Positions 33,416 to 42,724 of a stretch of 64,000 bases of DNA are shown one piece after another (position 1 is the stretch's first letter; the number at the start of each line of letters is the position of its first letter). Location of the stretch: the NCBI GenBank assembly GCA_965200035.1, contig OZ241334.1, positions 744,001 through 808,000 on the forward strand, given 5' to 3'. Below the pieces are notes generated by a model that did no database searches, was not told the origin of the DNA, and was given only the letters and a program-made list of their open reading frames with translations. Source of the stretch: UBA1952 sp965200035 (lineage in GTDB: Bacteria; Bacteroidota; Bacteroidia; Chitinophagales; Chitinophagaceae). The position numbers were made by a program, and so were the translations under genes.

Positions 33416-33801
33416 GCGAAGAACAGCACCTAGGAACACCGTCGACACCGGCTGCGGAACCAATCACACCGGCTCAGCGCATCCGTGCAGACTGGCGCGC
33501 GCTGATCAGCCGTATTACCTACAAAGGGATGGTGAGCAATATACCGTATGTAGCCTTTGTAGCGCTGCTCTGCATCATCTATATCGCCAACAGTCACCGC
33601 GCGGTAGAAACACAACGCGAGCTGAACAAGCAACAACAAACGCTGAAAGAACTGCGCTGGCACTATATGGACATAAAGACGAGACTGATGAACGCGGGTA
33701 TGGAAACAGAAATGATCAGAAGAGGCGAAGCGCAGGGCCTGAAACCATTGCTGCTACCGGCATACAGCATTGTGGTGGATAGCAACAGGGCAGGAGGATA
33801 A
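33412..33801 (+). CDS. ftsL: FtsL-like cell division protein
   Basis: A 129-residue bitopic protein. A cytoplasmic start of about 40 residues precedes one membrane helix (about residues 45-63, IPYVAFVALLCIIYIANS), then a coiled-coil-type segment (RAVETQRELNKQQQTLKELRWHYMDIKTRL). Size, topology and location between rsmH and ftsI match FtsL, which with FtsQ and FtsB regulates FtsWI; sequence similarity across phyla is low, so the name rests on topology and context. Translationally coupled to rsmH. Confidence 0.85.
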   Translation: MSEEQHLGTPSTPAAEPITPAQRIRADWRALISRITYKGMVSNIPYVAFVALLCIIYIANSHRAVETQRELNKQQQTLKELRWHYMDIKTRLMNAGMETEMIRRGEAQGLKPLLLPAYSIVVDSNRAGG

Positions 33802-33867
33802 ATTGATTTGAGGATTTGATAATTACCAAAGACTATTGACTAACGACAAAAGACCAGCGACAAAAAA

Positions 33868-35979
33868 GTGAATATCAAGAAAGACATACGGTTCCGGGTG
33901 TACGTCGCCTTTACCTGCATCTGCGTACTGGGGCTTGCCATTCTGCTGAAGGCAGCTTCCATACAGGTGAAGGAAGGAGAAGATCTGCGCAGACAGGCAT
34001 TCAATATGCACATGCGCACGGATACCATGTATGCTGAGCGGGGGAATATCTATACGGAAGATGGCCACCTGCTGTGCTCATCCATTCCCCAGTTTGATAT
34101 TCATCTGGACTTTACCGTCATTAAGCTGGATACCTTTAATAAGTATGTAGACACTTTGGCGTCAGCGGCCAGCAGCATACTCGGCGCTAAATCAGCCGGC
34201 ACTTACAAAGCAGAATTCATACAGGCATTCAAAGACAGCAGCCGCTATTATTTCCTGAGCAAGAATACGCCTTATGACCGCTACCTGACCCTAAGTCATC
34301 TGCCCGTGTTCCGTAAAGGAAAGCGTAAGGGTGGCTTCATTGCCGAGACCAAGATCAAGCGGGTGAATCCTTATGGGATGCTTGCCTTCCGTACGATTGG
34401 CCTCTGGCGTCAGAATGCTCGTGCAGTAGGCCTTGAAGCTACTTACGATAGCTTATTGCAAGGCGAAAATGGCCATCGCGTAGTTCAGAAAATGACGGGT
34501 GGCGTAGAAGTACCAATTGAAGGCTCGGAAACTGATCCGCAGAATGGTTATGATATTGTCTCTACTCTTGACCTGAGTATCCAAAACGTAGCAGAACATG
34601 CCTTGATGAGTGTGCTGCAACAATACGAATGCCTGAATGGTACCGTGATTGTTATGGAAGTCCAGACCGGTAAGTTGCGCGCATTGGTAAATCTGGGCCG
34701 CGACAACGAAACAGGTCAGTATTTTGAGAATCAGAACTACGCTATGACACCCGCAGAGCCAGGCTCTACATTTAAGCTGATGACCTTGCTGTCGCTGTTG
34801 AATGATGGCTACATCAATGTAGATGATCTGGTAAATTGCCATGGTGGCTCATTTCAGTTTGGCAATCGTGTAATGAAGGATTCTCACTTCGGTGCAGGAA
34901 CCATGCCGATCTGGGAAGCATATGCACATTCATCCAACGTAGGCATGGGCTGGCTGGCTTACAACTATTATTACAAGAATCCTGAGAAATACGTAAAGCA
35001 TCTGGAAGATTTTGGCATTGACCAGCGCACCGGCATTGATCTTTCAGGTGAGCCAAGGCCACAGATGATTAAGCCGGGCACGGAACACTGGAACAGCACT
35101 ACATTACCGTGGATGGCTACGGGATATGGCATCCTGATCACACCACTACGTACGTGCATGATGTACAATGCCATTGCCAATGGCGGTAAGCTGATGAAGC
35201 CTTATTTGATTTCTTCGATTCAGGAATATGGCAAAGATGTACGCAGATTTGAACCTACGGTATTAAAAGATCACCTAGGTGATAGCAGCACAGTAGCGCA
35301 ATTGCAAAAATGTATGCGCGCTGTGGTCGAGAGCGGCACCGGCCATCATATCCAAAGCCCGCATTATGGCATTGCCGGCAAAACAGGTACTGCACAGGTA
35401 GCCGATCGTATTGGCGGCCGCTGGTATGGCTACAAAGATGGAGTGTATCAGGGGTCATTTGTTGGCTTCTTTCCTACTGATAAGCCACGCTATACCATGA
35501 TGGTAATGATCCGTACGAAGCCGCATTCCGGCTCATACTATGGTGGTACCATTGCTGCACCTGTATTTCGCATGATCTCTGATAAGATCTTCGCTACAGG
35601 CATGGGCTCATGGGGCGGCCCGCTGGACAGCATCGCGCAGTATAGCCCTAAACAGCTTTATGCACGCCAGGCTACCGGCGCCAGCTACGAACTGCTGCTG
35701 CAATCGCTCGGCCTAAAAGTAAAAGAAGGTGTAAACCACAAAAGCAGCATTGCCCAGCTTAGTCTGGATTCCAATAAAAACATTTCGCTGAAAGAAAAAG
35801 CCGTGATCAGAGGCACTGTGCCTGATGTAACCGGTATGGGGCTGCGCGATGCAGTATATCTGCTTGAAAATGCAGGACTGCGCGTACAGGTACAGGGAAG
35901 CGGCACGGTGCAGCTACAATCAGTACCCGCAGGCACTCCGGCAGTTAAAGGTCAACCTATTATTCTCCAACTCAGCTAA
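33868..35979 (+). CDS. ftsI: Septal transpeptidase FtsI/PBP3 with C-terminal PASTA domain
   Basis: A 703-residue class B penicillin-binding protein cross-linking septal peptidoglycan. A short cytoplasmic start and membrane helix (about 11-29) lead into the PBP dimerisation domain (55-220). The transpeptidase domain has Ser300-Thr-Phe-Lys303, Ser355-Ser-Asn357 and Lys505-Thr-Gly507. A PASTA domain (about 645-703, VPDVTGMGLRDAVYLLENAGL) closes the protein, as in Spo VD-type and Bacteroidota enzymes. The start is GTG at 33868 (MNIKKDIRFRVYVAF). The 66-bp gap after ftsL is rich in short ACTAACGAC-like units. Confidence 0.95.
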   Translation: MNIKKDIRFRVYVAFTCICVLGLAILLKAASIQVKEGEDLRRQAFNMHMRTDTMYAERGNIYTEDGHLLCSSIPQFDIHLDFTVIKLDTFNKYVDTLASAASSILGAKSAGTYKAEFIQAFKDSSRYYFLSKNTPYDRYLTLSHLPVFRKGKRKGGFIAETKIKRVNPYGMLAFRTIGLWRQNARAVGLEATYDSLLQGENGHRVVQKMTGGVEVPIEGSETDPQNGYDIVSTLDLSIQNVAEHALMSVLQQYECLNGTVIVMEVQTGKLRALVNLGRDNETGQYFENQNYAMTPAEPGSTFKLMTLLSLLNDGYINVDDLVNCHGGSFQFGNRVMKDSHFGAGTMPIWEAYAHSSNVGMGWLAYNYYYKNPEKYVKHLEDFGIDQRTGIDLSGEPRPQMIKPGTEHWNSTTLPWMATGYGILITPLRTCMMYNAIANGGKLMKPYLISSIQEYGKDVRRFEPTVLKDHLGDSSTVAQLQKCMRAVVESGTGHHIQSPHYGIAGKTGTAQVADRIGGRWYGYKDGVYQGSFVGFFPTDKPRYTMMVMIRTKPHSGSYYGGTIAAPVFRMISDKIFATGMGSWGGPLDSIAQYSPKQLYARQATGASYELLLQSLGLKVKEGVNHKSSIAQLSLDSNKNISLKEKAVIRGTVPDVTGMGLRDAVYLLENAGLRVQVQGSGTVQLQSVPAGTPAVKGQPIILQLS

Positions 35980-35985
35980 TCAATC

Positions 35986-37452
35986 ATGCCTACTCTGAAA
36001 GACCTACTGGTAAATGTGCAGCCGCTGAGCGTGTTGGGCAGTACCGGCATGGATATATCCGGACTGGCCATTGATTCGCGTAAGGCTGCTACAGGCGCAG
36101 CTTTCATTGCAGTACTGGGTACTCATGCAGATGGTCATGATTTTATTGCCAAAGCGATTGAGCTGGGTGCATATGCGATCATTTGCGAGGTGATGCCACC
36201 TGCATTGCAGGATGATATTACCTATATACAGGTAAAAGATACCGCCATTGCAGCGGGACAGATGGCGGATGCTTTTTATGGCTTCCCGTCTGCAGATATG
36301 AAGGTGATTGGCGTAACGGGCACCAATGGCAAGACTACTGTTACTACCCTGCTGTTCCGTCTTTTTGAAAGCCTGGGCTATACTTGCGGATTGATCTCTA
36401 CGGTACAGAATCATATACACGACACGGTTGAAGTAGCGACTCATACAACGCCCGATGCCATATCAGTACAGCATTTGCTAGCGCGCATGAAAGAAGCCGG
36501 TTGCGAGTATGTGTTTATGGAGGTAAGCTCTCATGCGATACACCAGCGCCGTATTGAAGGGCTTCGCTTTGCCGGTGGCGTATTTACGAACATTACTCAC
36601 GATCACCTGGATTACCACAAGACATTTGATGAATACATCCGCGTTAAAAAAGCCTTTTTTGATGGTCTTTCGGACAATGCTTTTGCACTGACCAATGCAG
36701 ATGACAAGCGCGGTATGGTGATGCTGCAGAATACAGCTGCGGAGCAGGCTACCTATAGCCTGCGCATACCAGCCACTTTCAAAGGAAAAGTGCTTGAGAA
36801 CAATCTTACCGGCCTTGTGCTGGATATCAACGGAACAGAAGTGCATTGCCGCCTGATCGGGATTTTCAATGCTTACAACCTGCTGGCCGTGTATGGCGTA
36901 GCTACCCTGCTTGGTGAGGATAAAATGGAGGTTTTGTCGCACCTGAGCAATCTGCTGGGCGCACCGGGAAGGTTTGAGACATACCTGTCGCCAAAAGATA
37001 GAGTCCTTGGCATCGTTGATTATGCTCACACGCCGGATGCGCTGATCAATGTACTGGCAACGATCAATCAGCTGCGCACAGGCGGTCAGCAAGTGATCAG
37101 TGTAGTGGGTTGCGGTGGCGACCGGGATACTACCAAACGACCGGTGATGGCGCAAGTGGCCTGTGAGCACAGCGATAAGGCTATCCTTACTGCAGATAAC
37201 CCGCGGAGCGAAGATCCGGAGGCGATTCTGAATGATATGGAGGCGGGATTGAATGCTACTCAGAAAAGGAAAGTATTGCGCATTACCGACCGGAAGGAAG
37301 CGATCAAAACGGCTTGTGTGCTGGCCCGTCCGGGCGATATTATCCTGGTTGCCGGCAAGGGCCATGAAGATTATCAGGAGATCAAAGGCGTGAAGCATCC
37401 GTTTGACGACCGGAAAATATTAACCGAATTATTCGAAACACTTGAGCGATAA
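35986..37452 (+). CDS. murE: UDP-N-acetylmuramoyl-tripeptide synthetase (meso-diaminopimelate-adding)
   Basis: A 488-residue ATP-dependent ligase adding the third residue of the stem peptide. The Mur P-loop GVTGTNGKTTVTTL is near residue 107, the central HTTPDAISVQ and SSHAIHQRRIEG segments are typical, and the C-terminal Asp404-Asn-Pro-Arg407 motif is the one diagnostic for meso-diaminopimelate rather than lysine as substrate. So the cell wall should be of the A1-gamma type. It starts 6 bp after ftsI. Confidence 0.97.
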   Translation: MPTLKDLLVNVQPLSVLGSTGMDISGLAIDSRKAATGAAFIAVLGTHADGHDFIAKAIELGAYAIICEVMPPALQDDITYIQVKDTAIAAGQMADAFYGFPSADMKVIGVTGTNGKTTVTTLLFRLFESLGYTCGLISTVQNHIHDTVEVATHTTPDAISVQHLLARMKEAGCEYVFMEVSSHAIHQRRIEGLRFAGGVFTNITHDHLDYHKTFDEYIRVKKAFFDGLSDNAFALTNADDKRGMVMLQNTAAEQATYSLRIPATFKGKVLENNLTGLVLDINGTEVHCRLIGIFNAYNLLAVYGVATLLGEDKMEVLSHLSNLLGAPGRFETYLSPKDRVLGIVDYAHTPDALINVLATINQLRTGGQQVISVVGCGGDRDTTKRPVMAQVACEHSDKAILTADNPRSEDPEAILNDMEAGLNATQKRKVLRITDRKEAIKTACVLARPGDIILVAGKGHEDYQEIKGVKHPFDDRKILTELFETLER

Positions 37453-37531
37453 AAAACAGTGACGGTTCAGGCCGCTATCGCGTTCCGACCCTGCCAGATA
37501 AACCATCATCATCAAAACCATTCTTTAACCA

Positions 37532-38803
37532 GTGCTCTACTACCTCTTCATCTATCTGCGCCAGCATTTTGGACTCTTCGGGGCCGGGGTATTCAACTAC
37601 ATCACCTTCCGTGCTGCACTGGCCATTATCCTGTCGCTCATCATCACTACCGTATTGGGTAAGCGCCTGATTCGTTTCCTTCAAAAGAAACAGATCGGCG
37701 AAACAGTGCGCGACCTCGGCCTGCAGGGCGAAAAAGCGAAACATGGCACGCCTACTATGGGCGGCATCATCATACTGGCAGCTATCCTCATTCCTACTCT
37801 GCTGTTTGCCCGCATCATGAATGTATATATCGTGCTGATGCTGGTAAGCACTGTATGGCTTGGCCTAGTCGGCTTTCTGGATGATTACATCAAAGTATTT
37901 AAAAAGAATAAAGAAGGCTTAGCCGGACGGTTCAAAATCATGGGTCAGATAGGCCTCGGCATCATCGTTGGCACTACTATGTATTTCAACGATCATGTAG
38001 TGACGAGCCGTGAGGTGATTGGCGGGAAAGCGGCTGTTTATAATGCAACGGAACGTGTTATTTCCGGTCCATTCGGCCGCAAAGATGAAGATGGCAAAGC
38101 GCATAATTACGTACAGATACAAAGCGCTGTAACCACGGTTCCTTTTACCAAGACACATGAGCTGAGCTATTCCAAAATAGCCGGCAGTATCGGCTATGGC
38201 ATTGTGGGATGGACTACACCCATCCTTTATATCGTATTCGTGACGCTCATTATTGTGGCAGTATCCAATGGCGCCAATCTTACAGATGGCATTGATGGGT
38301 TGGCTACCGGCGTATCGGCCATTGCAGGCATTTGCCTCGGTGTTTTTGCTTACGTATCGGGCAACTATGTATTTGCCAATTATCTCGGCATCATGCACAT
38401 TCCCAACCTGGGCGAGCTGTCTATTTTCATTGGTGCCTTTGTGGGTGCCTGTGTTGGGTTTCTCTGGTACAATGCATTTCCCGCGCAGGTATTTATGGGC
38501 GATACAGGCAGTCTTGCACTGGGCGGCATTTTAGCTTCACTGGCCATTATTGTACGCAAGGAATTACTGATCCCGATTATCTGTGGCATTTTTCTGGTAG
38601 AGAATCTGAGCGTGGTGATACAGGTCGCCTACTTCAAGCATACTAAGAAAAAGTACGGCGAGGGAAGACGCATTTTCCTGATGTCGCCGTTGCACCACCA
38701 CTATCAGAAGCTGGGCTATCACGAAAGCAAGATTGTAACCCGGTTCTGGATTATTGGCATTCTGCTGGCGGTATTCAGCATCGTAACCCTGAAGCTGCAA
38801 TAA
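37532..38803 (+). CDS. mraY: Phospho-N-acetylmuramoyl-pentapeptide transferase
   Basis: A 423-residue inner-membrane enzyme that transfers phospho-MurNAc-pentapeptide to undecaprenyl phosphate, forming lipid I. About ten membrane helices; catalytic aspartate segments GFLDDYIKVFKKNKEGL and NLTDGIDGLATG, and the HHHYQKLG motif near the C-terminus, are intact. It is about 60 residues longer than E. coli MraY because of an extra soluble loop at about residues 155-213 (VVTSREVIGGKAAVYN), seen in other Bacteroidota. The start is a GTG at 37532. Confidence 0.96.
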   Translation: MLYYLFIYLRQHFGLFGAGVFNYITFRAALAIILSLIITTVLGKRLIRFLQKKQIGETVRDLGLQGEKAKHGTPTMGGIIILAAILIPTLLFARIMNVYIVLMLVSTVWLGLVGFLDDYIKVFKKNKEGLAGRFKIMGQIGLGIIVGTTMYFNDHVVTSREVIGGKAAVYNATERVISGPFGRKDEDGKAHNYVQIQSAVTTVPFTKTHELSYSKIAGSIGYGIVGWTTPILYIVFVTLIIVAVSNGANLTDGIDGLATGVSAIAGICLGVFAYVSGNYVFANYLGIMHIPNLGELSIFIGAFVGACVGFLWYNAFPAQVFMGDTGSLALGGILASLAIIVRKELLIPIICGIFLVENLSVVIQVAYFKHTKKKYGEGRRIFLMSPLHHHYQKLGYHESKIVTRFWIIGILLAVFSIVTLKLQ

Positions 38804-38862
38804 TTTATCTGAGGATTTGAAGATGACCTGGTGATCAGAGATGATTTAAACGAACAAACACA

Positions 38863-40221
38863 ATGAACAGCAACACGAACAAAAAGCTTGTTATACTCGG
38901 CGCCGGCGAAAGCGGTGTGGGTGCGGCTTTGCTGGGCAAGCAGCAGGGTTGGGATGTGTTTGTAAGCGATGGCGGCACGCTGAAAGACAGTTATAAGGAA
39001 GAGCTGCAACAGGAACAGATTGCTTTTGAAGAAGGCGGTCATACAGCAGAAAAGGTGTTAGCCGCCAACTGCCTCGTCAAGAGCCCGGGCATTCCTGAGA
39101 AAGCTGAGATCATGAAGGCGATCCGTAATGCAGGTATTGAAGTATGCAGCGAGATTGAATTCGGCTTCCGATATGTGGGCGATGGCAAGATCATCGCCAT
39201 TACAGGCAGCAATGGAAAGAGCACGACGACTATGCTCACTTATCATTTGCTGAAAGATGCCGGTTGCGATGTAAGCATGGTCGGGAATATCGGCTACAGC
39301 TTTGCCAAGCAGCTCTGGACGCGCCCTACCGAATGGTATGTGATGGAGGTAAGCTCTTTTCAGCTCGATGATATCAAGCGCTTTCGTCCGGCCATTGCAG
39401 TCATTCTCAATATTACCCCGGACCATCTGGACCGCTACGATTATCAGTTTGAAAAGTACATCGCATCCAAGTTCCGCATTACGGCTAATCAGCAACATAA
39501 CGACCATTTAATCATAAACCAGGATGATGAGGTAATCACCGATTATCTCGCCGCTCATCCTACACAGGCTAAAACGATTTATATAACAATGAAAGAGCAG
39601 CATATACCACAGGCAGGCGCTTATGTAAAAGATGATGAAATAAATTTCAATTACGAAGGCGAGAAGGATTCCATTTCTGTACATGACCTGACCATTCAGG
39701 GAAAACACAACCAATATAATACCATGGCAGCGGGCATTTCGGCACGTGTGGCGGGCATCCGCAAAGAAAAGATCAGGGAAAGTTTTGAAACGTTCGAAGG
39801 ATTGGAGCACCGTCTGGAGCAGGTAGCGACCATCCGCGGAGTAGATTTCATCAACGACAGCAAGGCGACCAATATCAACTCTGTTTGGTTTGCGCTCGAA
39901 AGCATGAAAAATCCAACAGTGCTCATTCTGGGTGGTCAGGATAAGGGCAATGATTACAACGAGATCATGGAGCTGGTGAAAGAAAAGGTAAAAGCCATTG
40001 TCTGTATGGGCATTGACAATACACCAATACACGCGGCATTTGATGGAATAGTTACTGAGATAAAAGACACCCAAAGTGCCAAAGAAGCGGTTGAAGCAGC
40101 ATTTGCATTAGCAGAAGATGGCGATACAGTATTGTTATCTCCCGCCTGCGCCTCTTTCGATCTCTTCAAGAATTATGAAGATCGCGGAAAGCAATTTAAG
40201 GCCGCCGTCAACACACTGTAA
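38863..40221 (+). CDS. murD: UDP-N-acetylmuramoylalanine--D-glutamate ligase
   Basis: A 452-residue ligase adding D-glutamate to UDP-MurNAc-L-Ala. The N-terminal uracil-binding Rossmann segment (KLVILGAGESGVGAALLG), the P-loop ITGSNGKSTTTML, the EVSSFQLDDI and ITPDHLDRYD blocks, and the late NDSKATNINSVWFALE segment are all MurD hallmarks. It ends 22 bp before ftsW. Confidence 0.97.
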   Translation: MNSNTNKKLVILGAGESGVGAALLGKQQGWDVFVSDGGTLKDSYKEELQQEQIAFEEGGHTAEKVLAANCLVKSPGIPEKAEIMKAIRNAGIEVCSEIEFGFRYVGDGKIIAITGSNGKSTTTMLTYHLLKDAGCDVSMVGNIGYSFAKQLWTRPTEWYVMEVSSFQLDDIKRFRPAIAVILNITPDHLDRYDYQFEKYIASKFRITANQQHNDHLIINQDDEVITDYLAAHPTQAKTIYITMKEQHIPQAGAYVKDDEINFNYEGEKDSISVHDLTIQGKHNQYNTMAAGISARVAGIRKEKIRESFETFEGLEHRLEQVATIRGVDFINDSKATNINSVWFALESMKNPTVLILGGQDKGNDYNEIMELVKEKVKAIVCMGIDNTPIHAAFDGIVTEIKDTQSAKEAVEAAFALAEDGDTVLLSPACASFDLFKNYEDRGKQFKAAVNTL

Positions 40222-40243
40222 ACAACACTCAAAACTAACACAC

Positions 40244-41500
40244 ATGCAACGGCTGCTGGATAGAATCAAGGGCGACAAAGTGATCTGGTCGGTGGTAATC
40301 GTGCTGGCCTTTATCAGCCTGCTGGCGGTGTACTCATCTACCCGCTCACTGGCCTATAAAATGGATAAGAATGCCAGCTACTATCTAATGAAACAGTTGA
40401 TGGTATTGGGATTTGGCCTGTTCATCATCTATGCGGTGCATCGGGTCAACTATACCAAGTTTGCAAAGCTTTCTGTGCTGTTTTATGTGATTTCATTGCC
40501 ATTGCTGGCTTACACGTTACTGTTTGGCGCCAAGATCAATGGCGGCGCCCGCTGGATTGCCCTGCCAGGTACTGGTTTGACCTTTCAGTCTTCCGATTTT
40601 GCCAAGCTGGCCTTGTTCATGTTCCTCGCGCGCCTGCTGAGCATCAAGCAAAACTCCATTAAAGATCTTAAAAGCGGTTTCTTTCCCGTATTGCTGCCGG
40701 TATTTCTTACCTGCGCATTTATTGCTCCGGCCAACCTTTCTACCGCGCTGATGCTCGGCGCTACCTGCTGCATTCTGTTCTTCATTGGCCGTGTACAGGT
40801 AAAGCATATTCTGATGCTGGCCGCAGCCGGTATTGTGGGAGTGATTCTGCTGTTTGCTGTATCCAAAGCCACCGGCTTCGGGCGGGCGGCTACCTGGGAA
40901 AAGCGGATTGCTGATTTTCGCGGCGGCGGCGGTGAAGACGGCGCCAAGAAGGAAACTATTTTTCAGGTACAGCAGGCCAAGATCGCCATTGCCAACGGTG
41001 GCGTTTTCGGTCGCGGACCGGGTCACAGCCTGCAGCGCGATTATCTTCCGGAGGCTTATTCAGATTTTATCTTTTCAAGTATCATTGAAGAGTATGGCCT
41101 TATCGGAGGTGCGGTGCTGATTCTGCTCTATCTCACTTTTTTATGGCGAAGCATTATGCTGTTCCGGCGCTGCCCGTATGCCTTCGGGGCTTTTCTGGCG
41201 GTGGGGTTGAGCATTACCCTTGTATTTCAGGCCATGCTCAATATGGCGGTGAATGTGCATCTGGTGCCGGTTACCGGCCTTACATTACCCATGGTAAGCA
41301 TGGGCGGCTCCTCGATCTGGTTTACAAGCATAGCCATCGGTATCGTGCTCAGCGTAAGCAGATATGTAGATGAAATGGAAGGCCGTGAAAGCGCAGAAAA
41401 AAACAGGCAGATAGCGGCGAATGAAGATCAGGCGCAGGAAGCAACAGCTATCGCTGCCATTAAAGAAGTAAAGCAAAAGAAACAGGCAGTCGTTGCCTAA
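40244..41500 (+). CDS. ftsW: Septal peptidoglycan glycosyltransferase FtsW (SEDS family)
   Basis: A 418-residue polytopic SEDS protein polymerising lipid II together with FtsI. About ten membrane helices; conserved SEDS segments include GARWIALPGTGLTFQSSDFAKL, the GRGPGHSLQRDYLPEAYSDFIFSSIIEEYG block (the loop carrying conserved acidic residues) and VPVTGLTLPMVSMGGSS. The ATG at 40244 is used; a frame start at 40118 lies within murD and is not needed. The C-terminal tail after the last helix is charged (EMEGRESAEKNRQI). Confidence 0.96.
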   Translation: MQRLLDRIKGDKVIWSVVIVLAFISLLAVYSSTRSLAYKMDKNASYYLMKQLMVLGFGLFIIYAVHRVNYTKFAKLSVLFYVISLPLLAYTLLFGAKINGGARWIALPGTGLTFQSSDFAKLALFMFLARLLSIKQNSIKDLKSGFFPVLLPVFLTCAFIAPANLSTALMLGATCCILFFIGRVQVKHILMLAAAGIVGVILLFAVSKATGFGRAATWEKRIADFRGGGGEDGAKKETIFQVQQAKIAIANGGVFGRGPGHSLQRDYLPEAYSDFIFSSIIEEYGLIGGAVLILLYLTFLWRSIMLFRRCPYAFGAFLAVGLSITLVFQAMLNMAVNVHLVPVTGLTLPMVSMGGSSIWFTSIAIGIVLSVSRYVDEMEGRESAEKNRQIAANEDQAQEATAIAAIKEVKQKKQAVVA

Positions 41501-41513
41501 GGAAAAAGTAAAA

Positions 41514-41597
41514 AATTCAGCATTCAGCATGTAGAAACGATCATTTACCATTCAGCACTAAGCACTCAAAACTTAACACTCAAAACTCAAAAATAAA
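41514..41597 (+). repeat. Spacer with short degenerate repeats before murG
   Basis: The 97-bp gap between ftsW and murG contains ATTCAGC twice near 41514-41526 and once near 41550, then alternating units CACTCAAAA and CTTAA/CTCAAAA at 41563-41592. A similar ACACTCAAAACTAACACAC lies before ftsW (40225-40243). G is almost absent. The function is unknown; open unstructured leaders for translation start are one possibility. Confidence 0.55.
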
Positions 41598-42698
41598 GTG
41601 AGCAATCTTCGCATCATCATAGCAGGCGGCGGCACCGGAGGGCACATCTTCCCGGCTGTAGCCATTGCGCATGCGGTACAGCGATTGCAGCCGTACGCAG
41701 AAATCCTTTTTGTAGGAGCGCTGGGCAAGATGGAGATGGAGAAAGTTCCACAGGAAGGTTTTAAGATTATTGGTCTGGATATTGCCGGCTTTAACCGGAG
41801 CTCCATGCTTAAGAATCTGATGCTTCCCTTCAAGCTGATGAAGAGCGCTATGCAGGCCAGAAAAGTAATTGCAGATTTTCAGCCGGATGCAGTAGTTGGT
41901 GTTGGTGGCTATGCATCCTTTCCGGTACTGAATGCAGCTCAGGGGAAAAAGATTCCTACCCTCATTCAGGAGCAAAACTCATTTGCAGGAAAGAGCAATA
42001 AGATATTGGGCAAAAGAGCCGCAACCATTTGTGTAGCTTATGGCGATATGGAGCGCTTCTTCCCGAAAGAAAAGATTGTGGTGACAGGCAATCCTGTACG
42101 GCAGACTATTTCCGGCTCTACCATTACCAGAACAGAAGGGCAGGCGTGGCTGGGCATGAATCCTGATAAAAAAACTATCCTGATTGTAGGCGGAAGCCTG
42201 GGTGCAAAATCAATCAATGAGTCGATAGATGGAGGCCTTGAAGCATTATTGCATGAGGATGTACAGATCATCTGGCAGACAGGAAAGCCTTATTATGAAA
42301 AAGCAGTACAGCGTGTAAAGAGCTTTGAAGGAAAAGTAAAGGTCTTCGATTTTATCCGCCAGATGGAATATGCCTATGCCGCTGCAGACGTAGTGATTTC
42401 CCGTGCCGGTGCGCTCGCCATCGCGGAGCTCTGCATCGTAGCAAAACCGGTCATTTTTGTGCCCTATCCATTTGCGGCAGAAGACCATCAGACAAGCAAT
42501 GCGATGGCATTGGTGACACATGGCGCTGCTCAAATGGTGAAAGATGTAGATGCCAAAATGGAGCTGGTTCCAAAATTGAGAACATTACTGCACGACCATG
42601 CTGCCCAGGAGATCATGAGCAATGCACTGAAAACAATTGCCATCAGAGATGCGGATATGCGCATCGCACATAAAGTCATTGAAATAAGCAAAAACTAA
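41598..42698 (+). CDS. murG: UDP-N-acetylglucosamine--lipid I transferase
   Basis: A 366-residue GT28 glycosyltransferase adding GlcNAc to lipid I on the inner face of the membrane. The N-terminal GGGTGGHIFPAVAIA, the VVGVGGYASFP segment, the GGSLGAKSINES nucleotide-sugar loop and the SRAGALAIAELC block are all MurG signatures. The start is GTG at 41598. Confidence 0.97.
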   Translation: MSNLRIIIAGGGTGGHIFPAVAIAHAVQRLQPYAEILFVGALGKMEMEKVPQEGFKIIGLDIAGFNRSSMLKNLMLPFKLMKSAMQARKVIADFQPDAVVGVGGYASFPVLNAAQGKKIPTLIQEQNSFAGKSNKILGKRAATICVAYGDMERFFPKEKIVVTGNPVRQTISGSTITRTEGQAWLGMNPDKKTILIVGGSLGAKSINESIDGGLEALLHEDVQIIWQTGKPYYEKAVQRVKSFEGKVKVFDFIRQMEYAYAAADVVISRAGALAIAELCIVAKPVIFVPYPFAAEDHQTSNAMALVTHGAAQMVKDVDAKMELVPKLRTLLHDHAAQEIMSNALKTIAIRDADMRIAHKVIEISKN

Positions 42699-42724
42699 AA
42701 AGACAAAATCTTCATCCCCGGATA

